Part shown: positions 38,428 through 47,242 of the stretch, in pieces
How positions within the stretch are numbered: position 1 is the first letter of the stretch
Layout: each line of letters opens with the position of its first letter
NCBI GenBank assembly: GCA_963931155.1
Contig: OZ006978.1
Coordinates: forward strand, 372,001 to 436,000
Direction of reading: 5' to 3'
From: CALXVA01 sp944392465
GTDB lineage: Bacteria > Bacillota > Clostridia > TANB77 > CAG-508
Length of the DNA stretch: 64,000 nucleotides
Translations under genes and position numbers: made by a program
Notes under the pieces: generated by a model
Databases searched by the model: none
The model's input: the letters and a program-made list of their open reading frames with translations, nothing else
Told to the model about the DNA's origin: nothing

Positions 38428-38814
38428 ATGGAATTTATACAAAGTATTGATTGGATGCAACTACTAAGATGTTTTGTAGTAGGTGGCATCATATGTATAA
38501 TTGGACAAATATTAATTGATAAAACTAAGCTTACTTCTGCTAGAATATTAGTTATATTCGTTACTACTGGTGTTATATTAGGTGCCATCGGAGTATACAA
38601 ATATATTATTGAATTTGCTGGTTGTGGTGCTACAGTTCCTTTACTTGGATTTGGAGCCAATCTTGCAAAAGGTGCTATTACTGAAGTACAAAATTCTGGA
38701 TTACTTGGAGCATTTATCGGTGGTGTAAAAGCCTCTGCTGGAGGAATTGCTGCGGCCATCTTCTTCGGATACATTGCGTCCTTAATAGCAAAACCAAAAA
38801 TAAAAAAGCAATAG
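38428..38814 (+). CDS. spoVAE: Stage V sporulation protein AE
   Basis: A 128-residue membrane protein, partner of SpoVAC in the DPA channel. Helices are visible at about 10-32, 38-60 and 95-120, with the GCGATVPLLGFGANLAKG loop that resembles the SpoVAC loop. It starts 16 bp after spoVAD with AAGGAG. Last gene of the spoVA cluster; a hairpin built around AAACAAGCAATTA lies beyond at about 38820-38898. Confidence 0.94.
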   Translation: MEFIQSIDWMQLLRCFVVGGIICIIGQILIDKTKLTSARILVIFVTTGVILGAIGVYKYIIEFAGCGATVPLLGFGANLAKGAITEVQNSGLLGAFIGGVKASAGGIAAAIFFGYIASLIAKPKIKKQ

Positions 38815-38930
38815 AAAATAAAAACAAGCAATTAGAATAAATTTTAATATATTTCTATGATAAATATTAAAACCTAATTATTCATAATTGCTTGTTTTAT
38901 TGTTTTTTATTATTTAATTTATTGTTTGCT

Positions 38931-39539
38931 TTATTGTTTATTTAATTTATCAATTTTTTGTATTTTGTTTAATATATCATACCAACTATACACTCTTATA
39001 ACATTATTTCCATTCGCTTTTTTATTATATGAACTATCATAGCAAAATACTTGTAAATCTCCTTTTGACAATTTTTCTATATTATTTGGCGAGTCCTCTA
39101 TCATCACATCTATCTTATTTTCCTGGCACACATCTAATTTTCCTTCTGACGAGAAAATTAATTTATCATAATATATTTTATTTTCTTCAAGCCATTTTTT
39201 TGTAAGTTTTTGCATACTTCCATAATATTCTTCAGGCAAACCATATTCATCTCTTGCCGTAATTATATATATTTCATGATTTTCTTTTAATATATCAATT
39301 ACTTCTTTTGCACACTCTCTTGGCATGCTTTCTATATATTTTACTAAATATTCATTCCAAAATTTTTCTGCCTCCTCTTCTGATAACCCAAAGGCTTTTC
39401 TCTCATCATATTCACCATCTTGTATTTCAAAATCAAGATTATGTTCATAACAAAATTTTGAACCATAATCTAAAACAAATTGCCCCATATTTAATAAAAC
39501 GCCATCTATATCAATACCTATTCTCACTTTTAATCTCAT
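38931..39539 (-). CDS. HAD-superfamily 5' nucleotidase-type protein
   Basis: A 202-residue haloacid dehalogenase-fold phosphatase. Motif I IDIDGVLL is at about residues 8-15, motif II IITARDE at mid-protein and motif IV MIEDSP near residue 150. The long helical cap between motifs and the overall length fit the 5'(3')-deoxyribonucleotidase/NT5C-like group, but the substrate is not readable from sequence. Preceded by GGAAGGAATG. It stands alone on its strand. Confidence 0.8.
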   Translation of the reverse strand: MRLKVRIGIDIDGVLLNMGQFVLDYGSKFCYEHNLDFEIQDGEYDERKAFGLSEEEAEKFWNEYLVKYIESMPRECAKEVIDILKENHEIYIITARDEYGLPEEYYGSMQKLTKKWLEENKIYYDKLIFSSEGKLDVCQENKIDVMIEDSPNNIEKLSKGDLQVFCYDSSYNKKANGNNVIRVYSWYDILNKIQKIDKLNKQ

Positions 39540-39774
39540 TCCTTCCTAAGGGTATAAATTTGGTTGGAAAATAATTAATTTTTCAGACCTTTCACCTTAC
39601 TTTTTTATTATTTTTATTTATATAGATATATTATCATAATTTATATTTAATTACTATATTTTATTTAGGCTATTTTTAAATAATTTAGACATAATTACAA
39701 CATAGTTTAAATTTCACTCCTATTAGTTGATTGTAAAAAACAAAAGACTCAAAATAATAAAAGATAAAAAAATA

Positions 39775-39820
39775 AAGTGTATTTTGCGACATTAAAACAT
39801 TGTCTCTAATAAATACACTT
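39775..39820 (-). terminator. Terminator of the infC-rpmI-rplT operon
   Basis: AAGTGTATTT (39775-39784) pairs with AAATACACTT (39811-39820), and GACA..TGTC pairs inside; the minus strand ends in TTTATTTTTTT. The rest of the 39540-39859 gap is AT-rich with no gene seen. Confidence 0.75.
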
Positions 39821-39859
39821 CATCTTTAAAATTTCATTCATCTTTTATTAAACTAAATC

Positions 39860-40210
39860 CTAAGCTTTTTTTGCAATTTCAACTATTTCTGTAAAAGCTT
39901 TTGGATCTGTTATAGCTAAATCTGCTAACATTTTTCTGTTTACTACAACATTAGCTTTCTTTAATCCAGCTATTAATTTGCTGTATGTAATTCCATTCAT
40001 TCTAGCTGCTGCATTTATTCTTGCTATCCATAATTTTCTGAAATTACTTTTTTTATCTTTTCTTCCTACATATGCATACATTCCAGATTTCATAACAGCT
40101 TGTTTAGCCATTCTAAATCTATAATGTTTTGCTCCATAATATCCTTTTGCTCTTTTTAAAACTTTTTTATGTTTTTTACGTGTTATTATTGCTGTTTTTA
40201 CTCTTGCCAT
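39860..40210 (-). CDS. rplT: 50S ribosomal protein L20
   Basis: Binds 23S rRNA early in 50S assembly and, in Bacillota, represses its own operon by binding the leader. The 116-residue protein starts MARVKTAIITRKKHKK and has the typical GYYGAKHYRFRMAKQAVMKS and RDKKSNFRKLWIARINAAAR-type stretches. AAGGAAGGTG ribosome binding site. Last gene of infC-rpmI-rplT. Confidence 0.97.
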   Translation of the reverse strand: MARVKTAIITRKKHKKVLKRAKGYYGAKHYRFRMAKQAVMKSGMYAYVGRKDKKSNFRKLWIARINAAARMNGITYSKLIAGLKKANVVVNRKMLADLAITDPKAFTEIVEIAKKA

Positions 40211-40250
40211 CTATTTTTCACCTTCCTTAATTTTTCTTTATTCATTAATA

Positions 40251-40454
40251 TTATTTGCCGTATGGCAATAATTTCTTAATACCTGCTTCACATGTTTTAT
40301 CTGCATAAGCATCCATAACTTTTCCTCTAGATTTAGCTCTAGATGTTTTATTTGCTAGAAGATGTCTTCTATTTGATTTTGTTCTTTTTACTTTTCCTGT
40401 AGCAGTATATGAATATCTTTTTTTAGCTGCTTTATTTGTTTTTAATTTTGGCAT
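40251..40454 (-). CDS. rpmI: 50S ribosomal protein L35
   Basis: A 67-residue basic protein, MPKLKTNKAAKKRYSYTATG at the start and a KTSRAKS stretch mid-protein, the L35 pattern. GGAGGAAGAAGG precedes the ATG. It lies between infC and rplT, the universal order. Confidence 0.97.
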   Translation of the reverse strand: MPKLKTNKAAKKRYSYTATGKVKRTKSNRRHLLANKTSRAKSRGKVMDAYADKTCEAGIKKLLPYGK

Positions 40455-40585
40455 ATCCTTCTTCCTCCTTGTAATTATTTATTAATTTATATAAAATATA
40501 TTGTTATATATTTTTATGTAATTTTAAATACTTTAATCAGTCTTGTATTTTTCCTATTCGGAATTTATCTTTTTTGATGTTTTTA

Positions 40586-41101
40586 TTATTTTTCTACTTT
40601 TTTAGCTAATATGATAAACATATTTTTTCCCTCTAAAATAGGTTTCTTTTCTGGACTTGCAATATCTGCTAATGCATCTATAAATTTATTTAAATTGTTT
40701 TCGCCAAGTTTAACATAGTTTAATTCTCTTCCTCTAAACCTAACTGTTATTTTAACCTTGTTTCCATCTTCAATAAATTTTCTTGCATTTTTTACCTTAA
40801 ATTCAAAGTCATGTTGTTCTATATTTGGAGTAATTCTTATTTCTTTTACTTCAAAACTTTTTTGTTTCTTCTTAGCTTCTTTTTCTCTTTTGGCTTGTTC
40901 AAATTTGTATTTGCCATAGTTCATAATCTTACAAACTGGTGGCTGTGCATTTGGTGCAACCAATACTAAGTCCAACTTTTTATCATATGCTATATCTAAA
41001 GCATCGTTAAGTGGCATTACTCCTCTTTTTTCACCTTGTTCATCTATAAGTTGAACTTCTTTTGCTCTTATTTGTCCATTAATAGGTAATTCTTGTTTTA
41101 T
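40586..41101 (-). CDS. infC: Translation initiation factor IF-3, AUA start
   Basis: Keeps 30S subunits free and checks the start codon. The N-terminal domain (QELPINGQIRAKEVQLIDEQG) and C-terminal domain (VKEIRITPNIEQHDFEFKVKNARKF) are complete. No ATG or GTG is usable: GGAGGTG lies seven bases before an ATA at 41101, giving 171 residues and the expected N-terminus. The only upstream ATG in frame would translate through the binding site and leader. A rare start codon fits the known autoregulation of infC, in which IF-3 rejects its own start. Confidence 0.93.
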   Translation of the reverse strand: MKQELPINGQIRAKEVQLIDEQGEKRGVMPLNDALDIAYDKKLDLVLVAPNAQPPVCKIMNYGKYKFEQAKREKEAKKKQKSFEVKEIRITPNIEQHDFEFKVKNARKFIEDGNKVKITVRFRGRELNYVKLGENNLNKFIDALADIASPEKKPILEGKNMFIILAKKVEK

Positions 41102-41103
41102 AT

Positions 41104-41303
41104 TAAAACACCTCCAAAATATTTTTGTGCTATTGCACATACATGAAAAAAATTGATTTGTCAGAACAAACCAATCCACACATATTTACAAATAACTTAA
41201 ATTTTGCAATAAGTTATTCACATATTATTAATATTCTAACCTTTTTCCTTATGGTTAAGGTGAGAAGTGGATTGCTTCTTCTTTAATTGACTATATTAGT
41301 TTA
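41104..41303 (-). promoter_or_regulatory. infC-operon leader, probably L20-responsive
   Basis: About 195 nt of transcribed non-coding leader between the -10 box and the infC binding site. It contains AATCCACTTCTCACCTTAAC (minus strand, about 41243-41262), a pairable CCTTA..TAAGG, and a small GTGC/GCAC hairpin close to the binding site. In Bacillota, L20 binds such leaders; I infer this from position and could not check the L20 consensus. Confidence 0.4.
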
Positions 41304-41374
41304 CAACATTTTTCTTAAAATGTCAAGCATTTTTTTGTATTTTGCTTGACATTTTAAGCGTTTTGTTATAAAAT
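41298..41374. promoter_or_regulatory. Mirror-image divergent promoters of infC and rplM operons
   Basis: Rightward: TTGACA 41346-41351, 17 bp, TAAAAT 41369-41374. Leftward: TTGACA on the minus strand at 41326-41321, 17 bp, TAAACT at 41303-41298. The two -35 regions lie in a perfect inverted repeat of about 15 bp (CTTAAAATGTCAAGC and its complement) separated by about 14 bp. Both operons encode ribosomal proteins. Confidence 0.75.
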
Positions 41375-41486
41375 ATTATAGCATTATATTGAATATGACC
41401 GTTTAATAGCTTCTCCCCGGTAGCCTATTAATATGGTTTCATATATATTTTAAAATTTATTTATGAAATGGAGGATGCATATTACC

Positions 41487-41921
41487 ATGAATAATACAAC
41501 ATATAGTATTAAGAAAAATGAAATTGAAAGAAAATGGTATATAATTGATGCAGCTGAAAAACCTTTAGGAAGAGTTGCTACAGAAGCTGCTAGATTATTA
41601 AGAGGAAAACATAAACCAACTTATACTCCAAACTTAGATACTGGAGATCATGTTATTATATTAAATGCAAATAAAGTTGTTTTAACAGGAAAAAAATTAG
41701 ATCAAAAAATTTACAGACATCATTCTGGATACATAGGTGGAATGAAAGAAATTACAGCTAGAGAATTATTAAATAAAAACCCAGAAAAAATGATGATGCA
41801 TGCTGTAAAAGGAATGCTTCCACACAATAGTTTAGGAAGACAAATGCTTAAAAAATTAAGAGTATATGCTGGAGCAGAGCATGAAAATATAGCTCAAAAA
41901 CCAGAAGTTTGGAATTTTTAA
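41487..41921 (+). CDS. rplM: 50S ribosomal protein L13
   Basis: Early 50S assembly protein. The 144-residue product shows RKWYIIDAAEKPLGRVAT, GDHVIILNANK and AVKGMLPHNSLGRQML, all L13 signatures. ATG 41487 (MNNTTYSIKK) has TGGAGG upstream; the more distal ATG at 41463 lies before that site. Forms an operon with rpsI 19 bp downstream. An upstream leader of about 100 nt contains GCTATTAA..., which may be an L13-type leader, but I cannot confirm it. Confidence 0.96.
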   Translation: MNNTTYSIKKNEIERKWYIIDAAEKPLGRVATEAARLLRGKHKPTYTPNLDTGDHVIILNANKVVLTGKKLDQKIYRHHSGYIGGMKEITARELLNKNPEKMMMHAVKGMLPHNSLGRQMLKKLRVYAGAEHENIAQKPEVWNF

Positions 41922-41940
41922 TTAAAGGAGGATATGTAAA

Positions 41941-42348
41941 ATGCCTAAAGCAAAAACAGATAAAATTGTTTTTTATGGTACAGGAAGAAGAAAAAGTTCT
42001 ATAGCTAGAGTAAGATTAGTAGAAGGAAAAGGAACTATTACTATAAATGGAAAAGATATAGATGAATATTTAGGAACAGAAACATTAAAAGTTATAGTTA
42101 GACAACCTCTAACAGCAACAAATACAGTTGATAAATATGATGTTATCTGTAAAGTACAAGGTGGAGGATTTACAGGTCAAGCTGGTGCAATTCGTTTAGG
42201 TATTGCAAGAGCATTATTAGAAGCAAATAATGAATATAGACCTACACTTAAATCTGCTGGATTCTTAACAAGAGATCCACGTATGAAAGAAAGAAAGAAA
42301 TACGGTCTTAAGAAAGCTAGACGTGCTCCACAATTTTCAAAAAGATAG
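41941..42348 (+). CDS. rpsI: 30S ribosomal protein S9
   Basis: A 135-residue protein with the FYGTGRRKSSIARVRLV start, a VQGGGFTGQAGAIRLGIARAL centre and the basic tail ending FSKR, whose C-terminal Lys-Arg contacts P-site tRNA. AAAGGAGG precedes it. Partner of rplM in the standard operon. Confidence 0.97.
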   Translation: MPKAKTDKIVFYGTGRRKSSIARVRLVEGKGTITINGKDIDEYLGTETLKVIVRQPLTATNTVDKYDVICKVQGGGFTGQAGAIRLGIARALLEANNEYRPTLKSAGFLTRDPRMKERKKYGLKKARRAPQFSKR

Positions 42349-42358
42349 AAATTATACA

Positions 42359-42391
42359 AAAACCTCAGAAGTTATATACTTCCGAGGTTTT
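42359..42391. terminator. Terminator after rpsI
   Basis: AAAACCTC and GAGGTTTT pair, with GAAGT/ACTTC continuing inside. It can serve rpsI and the convergent HD-domain gene. Confidence 0.8.
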
Positions 42392-42401
42392 CGTTATTTT
42401 C

Positions 42402-43166
42402 CTAATTTTTTTCAAAATATCTATTTAAACTACTTCTTATAAAATCTAATTGTTTTTTTAATTTTTCATCTTCTATTGGCTCAAGCATCGTGTTTATATA
42501 TCCTTTTTCCTTTACTATTTCTACACCTTTAGGAAAGTTATAGTCAAAGATAAATGCAATATCTTTTAAGTACCAATCTAAATCACTTTGCAATTCATTA
42601 AAATTTATAAGCCTAAATTCTTTGAATGCATTTAGTACTTTTGTTCCTACTTTTTGCTTTTTTATTTTTTCGTAGTTAGTTAAAACATTTTCCTTTTTTG
42701 TAATATCATCAAAATGTACTCTAAAAATATCTGTTTTATCTGCATCTCTAATTATTTTACAATGTAACAACTCTTTATCTCTACAACCTTCTTCGATTCT
42801 ATATTTATTATGATTTTTTATCGATTCGTATATAATACTATCATACTTATTATCTTCTATAAAATCTCTTATTAACCCATCTTCGAATAATATTTTAATG
42901 CCAAAATCAGCATGGTCTATGCTATCATTATCTCTATAAGTTCCATATATTTTTAGTTGTTCAAATCTACCAATATCATGTAAAAGAGCTATTAATTTTG
43001 CAAGATGTATATCTTCATCGCTTAAATTTAATGATTTTGCTATAGCTTCAGATACATCTACTACTTTGTATGAATGAATAACTTTTCTTTCTATATGTGG
43101 ATCTTTTAAATCATAATTGTTTATATAATTTTTAAATTCTCTTTCTGCTTTTGTTAAATCTATCAT
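42402..43166 (-). CDS. HD-domain phosphohydrolase
   Basis: A 254-residue metal-dependent phosphohydrolase. The HD signature is LLHDIGRFEQ, with the upstream His in RKVIHSYKV and further ligands in DHADFG and KNHNKY. Substrate unknown; such proteins hydrolyse nucleotides or cyclic nucleotides. The ATG at 43166 follows GGAGGAGG; TTG 43187 lies inside that site. Followed on the left by the rpsI terminator. Confidence 0.82.
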   Translation of the reverse strand: MIDLTKAEREFKNYINNYDLKDPHIERKVIHSYKVVDVSEAIAKSLNLSDEDIHLAKLIALLHDIGRFEQLKIYGTYRDNDSIDHADFGIKILFEDGLIRDFIEDNKYDSIIYESIKNHNKYRIEEGCRDKELLHCKIIRDADKTDIFRVHFDDITKKENVLTNYEKIKKQKVGTKVLNAFKEFRLINFNELQSDLDWYLKDIAFIFDYNFPKGVEIVKEKGYINTMLEPIEDEKLKKQLDFIRSSLNRYFEKN

Positions 43167-43221
43167 TATATGTTTATCCTCCTCCAACCTTTATTATGAT
43201 TGATGCATGTTGTATTAAAAA

Positions 43222-43674
43222 CTATATATCATCTATTGTAATTGAAGTAATAAAACCGCTATCTTCACCATATCCAACCATAATTTTATATCTTTTTGAC
43301 CCATTTATTAACTTAAGTAATTTTTCAATACTTTCATCATAATCAACATTATATTCTTCATTCTTATAATAAACTTTAACATAAAGATATTTATTATCAG
43401 AATTATATCTATTATAATAATAAAGGAAATTCAATAATTTCTTAACATATTGTCCGTCATGTTCTCCTTCAAAAAATGTTAAATATACCATATTATGATT
43501 TACTGCATCTATACTTGTCATTTGTAAATCTCTATCTAAATAATACCCAAAAGCTGGCTCTTTTCTTAGATTTACATATAAATTTCTAAATTTAATCATT
43601 AGTATTGTCAAAACAACAATTATGATAGCTAGTATTATGAATGTTACAATTAGTAATAATTGTTTTTTAGTCAT
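43222..43674 (-). CDS. Single-pass membrane protein of unknown function
   Basis: A 150-residue protein with one N-terminal membrane helix (about 6-28) and a hydrophilic domain with many Tyr residues (FLYYYNRYNSDNKYLYVKVYY). I do not recognise a family. It lies between yunB and the HD gene on the same strand and may belong to the sporulation group by position only. Confidence 0.55.
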   Translation of the reverse strand: MTKKQLLLIVTFIILAIIIVVLTILMIKFRNLYVNLRKEPAFGYYLDRDLQMTSIDAVNHNMVYLTFFEGEHDGQYVKKLLNFLYYYNRYNSDNKYLYVKVYYKNEEYNVDYDESIEKLLKLINGSKRYKIMVGYGEDSGFITSITIDDI

Positions 43675-43764
43675 AGTTAATATCTCCTTCTATTATATTA
43701 ACTTATACTTTAAAATTATATAAAAGTCAATAAATAATGAAGAATAATTTTTCATTACTCTTCA

Positions 43765-44472
43765 TTACTCTACTGCTTCAAGCATTTGGTCTGTATTAAG
43801 ACCTTCTAAATTATAATAGGTTTCTGGAATATTTCCAACTATCACTCCTTCTGTTAAAAGCACTTGATTATAAATTTCATCTTTTATCACACTATATGGT
43901 GTAAGTATAGAAACATTGCATTTTATATTTAAATATATTCTATGCAATGTTTGGTTTATCCCTGCGTCAACAAATTCTGTTCTTAAATCTGTTTCAATTT
44001 CCCCATCTGTCATCATTTTAATGTTTATACTAGGTCCAAGTCCTGATAATATTTTGCTTCCTGTAAAGCTACCTATTTTTATATCAAAAGTATTATTTTC
44101 TTCTTTATTTAGTTCATCTATAATGTATACTGGTATATCAGAAATTATTTTATTTATTGTTATCATATTAACACTAATCATTTTTACATTATTGTTTTCA
44201 TCTTTTTCAATTTTACAAAAATCTGCATATTCATAATCTGCCATTACTCTTGTTGCTTGTTCATTGCATATCCTAGTTGCTACTGAGTTTGCAAGCGATT
44301 TGCATCTTTCTTCTATAATTGGTGTAACTGCATCCATTATTCCTTTTGCAATAAATATTGCTATTAATAATATAATAATTATTTTTATTATTTTTTTTAT
44401 ATTTTTATTACTTTGTTTTTTTATCATTTTGGGTATATGTATTCTTTTTCGAGAAAATATTTTTTCATCCAT
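43765..44472 (-). CDS. yunB: Sporulation protein YunB
   Basis: SigE-dependent mother-cell protein of unknown biochemical role. One N-terminal membrane helix (about 27-48) is followed by a YunB domain with VNMITINKIISDI, PSINIKMMTDGEIETDLRTEFVDAGINQTLHRIYL and ETYYNLEG near the end, all typical. At 235 residues it is normal. It starts 5 bp after the SPOCS-LysM stop, so the two are coupled. Confidence 0.88.
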   Translation of the reverse strand: MDEKIFSRKRIHIPKMIKKQSNKNIKKIIKIIIILLIAIFIAKGIMDAVTPIIEERCKSLANSVATRICNEQATRVMADYEYADFCKIEKDENNNVKMISVNMITINKIISDIPVYIIDELNKEENNTFDIKIGSFTGSKILSGLGPSINIKMMTDGEIETDLRTEFVDAGINQTLHRIYLNIKCNVSILTPYSVIKDEIYNQVLLTEGVIVGNIPETYYNLEGLNTDQMLEAVE

Positions 44473-44477
44473 TATTT

Positions 44478-46001
44478 TTATCCATTATATCTAGGTATAA
44501 ATATTTGCTTGCCATATTGTAATTCATTTTCATTTTGTATTCCATTTACCCTTTCTATTTCGCTTACTGTACTAGAGAATTTCTTTGCTATTTTCCACAA
44601 AGTATCACCATTTTTTACAAAATATATTACTAAACTAGATGTATCTTTATTTTTGCTTTCTTCTTCACTTATATCATCTATTACATTTATATTAGTATTT
44701 TTTATAAGATATGTAGTAAACATAATATCTATTTTAGCATCAATATTTTCATCAGTAGATACAATAAATTCTTGGTTTTGTAATTCTATTTTTGTCTCTA
44801 TACTAGATTGATTACATACTCCCGGAAAATCTTGATTAAAAGAGAATGGAATTGTTGTTCTTTTTGATTCCAATCCATTATTGGTACTAAAAATATATGT
44901 AATTTGTATTTCTCCTTCATATAATACTTTATCATTTAATAATGTTTGCTTTTCTATTTCAATATTAACAGATGCATCATATATTTTATTTCCATTAATC
45001 TCTGGAATTGTTTGATTTTCTCTTATGTTGCATATATTACGCACGCTTTCTTTATTTTCCACCACTTGCAATTGTTTTTTGGTAAACAATATATTTGTTT
45101 TTGGACTGTACATATCTTGAATTACTTTAATTTCTTTTTGCTTAAATACATCACAAGTAATTTCTATTTCCGCTTCTACATATATTGAATGTTCTTCTAC
45201 AGCATTTGGTTTTATTACAATATTCTTTATTTCATAATCTGTTTCGCAAATATTTTCTTCAGAAATATTTGGCATATCTATAAATCCCATTATTGGTATT
45301 TTGCCTTCTACTGAATTTATTCTATTATCATCTGTAAGGTATAACACTTTTGTTTGTAAATCAGCCTTTGCTAATACTTTATTATAGCTTAGCTTTATAT
45401 CTTTATTTACAATATTTGCCTCTATTTTCATTATTTCTGCTAAATTATCAATCGTATCAATTATTAATGTATCTTTTGCATAAGCTCTTACACTTCCTGT
45501 TCCAATATTTGAACTAATTTTTAAATTATCTTCTAAAGTTTGAATATCTGCAAGTTTTACTTCCTCTACAATATCTACATTTTCATTTGAAATAACTTTT
45601 ATATCTGCTTCTAGAAATGCTGTTATAGATATTTTCCTTTCATTTAATATTTTACATTCTATATTTTTTAGTTTAACATCTATTTTTACATCCATACCAT
45701 CCATTGCTCTATCTACAGTTATTATTTGAGAAAAATCCAGATTAAAATTTATACTTCTTACACTATTGCTTTCATCACCAGATAAATAAATTGTATATGT
45801 GTTAATATTTCCATCAATTTTAACTTTTCCATCTAATACCTCTTTTTTATAAACACATACAATACCGCTAGTATTAATTTCCTTTAATATATCTGGTTTT
45901 ATATCTGGAATAATACAATCTCCTTTTACTATAAATGCTTCTTTCTTTTGATTTATCATATGGTTAATACAAATATTTTCTCTGTTAGTTTCAATCGTCA
46001 T
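44478..46001 (-). CDS. SPOCS (DUF3794) and LysM spore-coat-type protein
   Basis: A 507-residue protein with repeats of the SPOCS/DUF3794 domain (about 20-140, 160-290, 310-430; compare KGDCIIPDIKPDILKEI and repeated GxI..Y patterns) and one C-terminal LysM domain (about 455-505, YFVKNGDTLWKIAKKFSST). In Clostridia such proteins help build the spore envelope, with LysM binding cortex peptidoglycan. Placed between veg and yunB. No signal peptide, which fits delivery from the mother cell. Confidence 0.88.
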   Translation of the reverse strand: MTIETNRENICINHMINQKKEAFIVKGDCIIPDIKPDILKEINTSGIVCVYKKEVLDGKVKIDGNINTYTIYLSGDESNSVRSINFNLDFSQIITVDRAMDGMDVKIDVKLKNIECKILNERKISITAFLEADIKVISNENVDIVEEVKLADIQTLEDNLKISSNIGTGSVRAYAKDTLIIDTIDNLAEIMKIEANIVNKDIKLSYNKVLAKADLQTKVLYLTDDNRINSVEGKIPIMGFIDMPNISEENICETDYEIKNIVIKPNAVEEHSIYVEAEIEITCDVFKQKEIKVIQDMYSPKTNILFTKKQLQVVENKESVRNICNIRENQTIPEINGNKIYDASVNIEIEKQTLLNDKVLYEGEIQITYIFSTNNGLESKRTTIPFSFNQDFPGVCNQSSIETKIELQNQEFIVSTDENIDAKIDIMFTTYLIKNTNINVIDDISEEESKNKDTSSLVIYFVKNGDTLWKIAKKFSSTVSEIERVNGIQNENELQYGKQIFIPRYNG

Positions 46002-46096
46002 TTGTCTACCTCCTTAATTTCTAATTGTTTAATATATATTAAGTAGACAAAAAAAAATTCCTATTTCTAGGAATTTTGCTTTTAATTTTAAACATT

Positions 46097-46378
46097 TTAT
46101 GCTTGCACTGTTGATAAAGGTGGTATTAATGGACTATAGCCAGTTCCATCAAATACATCTACTTCAATCGTTCTTGTTAATATATCTGTATAACTGTAAC
46201 TAACATTTCTATTGTTTTCTTCAATTTTAATTACAAACAAATTTGGATAAGTCTTCTCTATAGTAGCTTCCTTTGAAAACGATTTACTCCTTCCTAATGA
46301 GCCTTTTACAATTATCTTTTGTCCTATTTTCTCATCAATATCTGTTTTTAAACTTGCTATATCATTTTGGCAAATCAT
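46097..46378 (-). CDS. veg: Veg family protein
   Basis: A 93-residue protein matching Veg: DIASLKTDIDEKIGQKIIVKGSLGR and a TDILTRTIEVDVFDG end. In Bacillus subtilis Veg influences biofilm gene control and the gene lies beside yabG, as here. The fold is a small beta barrel. The C-terminal tail is somewhat longer than in Bacillus. The 46379-46539 gap holds no gene I can support. Confidence 0.88.
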   Translation of the reverse strand: MICQNDIASLKTDIDEKIGQKIIVKGSLGRSKSFSKEATIEKTYPNLFVIKIEENNRNVSYSYTDILTRTIEVDVFDGTGYSPLIPPLSTVQA

Positions 46379-46539
46379 TTTATCACCTACCCTATATTAT
46401 AGGACTATATTACCATAAAAATAGCTTGAAGTCAAAATAAGAATTGTTTTGTCGATTGTCTGTATCACTTGGTATTCTATGGTTTCGTGGTTTTGTTTGT
46501 GGTTTATTACGATTATATTACAGTTGTGTTACAATTACA

Positions 46540-47091
46540 TTACAATGTTAAAATTTTTCTTTTGCCATATGCTCCAACACCATTTACCCCTCGCTCTCCA
46601 TCTCTTAATTCATCTTCTATATCCGATATTGTTAAATACTTTTTTTCATCTGTTAATGCAATTTTACTTGCTACTATAAGAGGATCTTTGAAGTCAATTA
46701 AAATTCTAGCCGGAGATGAAGCAAAATTTGCACCTGCCGACATAATAGCTTCATAATAACTTTGGCATGCACCTGCAAATATGACTAAATCTTTATTTTG
46801 AGTTTTTCTAGCATTTTTAACAGTCTGAACAAAATATTTTGAATTTTTGTAATTATATATATCTTCATAAGCTCTTCCAAGCCTAATCATCCCATCATGA
46901 CCTGTTATAACCAATATATCAGGTTTATATTTTTCTAATAATGGTTCTACATAATTTGCTTGTCTATTTTCTGAAATGTTTCTTACTATCGCATCAACCC
47001 CCATTTTTTTATAAAATAGCTTTGATTTTTCACTATATTTTTTATCTCCATCTATATGAAGAATTTTTCCCGTATATATTACATTATCCAA
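46540..47091 (-). CDS. yabG: Sporulation protease YabG, short form
   Basis: Mother-cell protease that trims spore-coat proteins. The conserved core is present: GKILHIDGDKKYSEK, PDILVITGHDG, NSKYFVQTVKNAR, VIFAGACQSYYEAIMSAGANFASSPAR. At 183 residues it is about 100 shorter than the Bacillus protein, lacking the N-terminal domain. The start is TTG at 47091 with AGAGGTG upstream, so the short form seems natural. The catalytic-type Cys in GACQS is kept. It diverges from spoIIID and has a SigK-like promoter. Confidence 0.9.
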   Translation of the reverse strand: MDNVIYTGKILHIDGDKKYSEKSKLFYKKMGVDAIVRNISENRQANYVEPLLEKYKPDILVITGHDGMIRLGRAYEDIYNYKNSKYFVQTVKNARKTQNKDLVIFAGACQSYYEAIMSAGANFASSPARILIDFKDPLIVASKIALTDEKKYLTISDIEDELRDGERGVNGVGAYGKRKILTL

Positions 47092-47122
47092 CTTGAATCA
47101 CCTCTAAAAAAGCAAATCATTA

Positions 47123-47131
47123 TATTTTATG
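47123..47131 (-). promoter_or_regulatory. Candidate SigK -10 box for yabG
   Basis: The minus strand reads CATAAAATA, a full match to the CATAnnnTA -10 of SigK, with AC 17 bases upstream and 32 bases before the TTG start. yabG is SigK-controlled in Bacillus. Confidence 0.4.
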
Positions 47132-47242
47132 TCGAATAATGTAAATTTGTGATTTTGCTCATTAATTAAATATTTAGTTCTATGAGACTTCCTCTAAGAA
47201 TAGAATGTTACAAAACATAGTTCTTAGGGGGGTTTTTATAAA

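Noticed and set aside
40586..41179. The longer infC reading frame from an upstream ATG
   Set aside because: It would translate through the GGAGGTG binding site and adds residues not found in IF-3.
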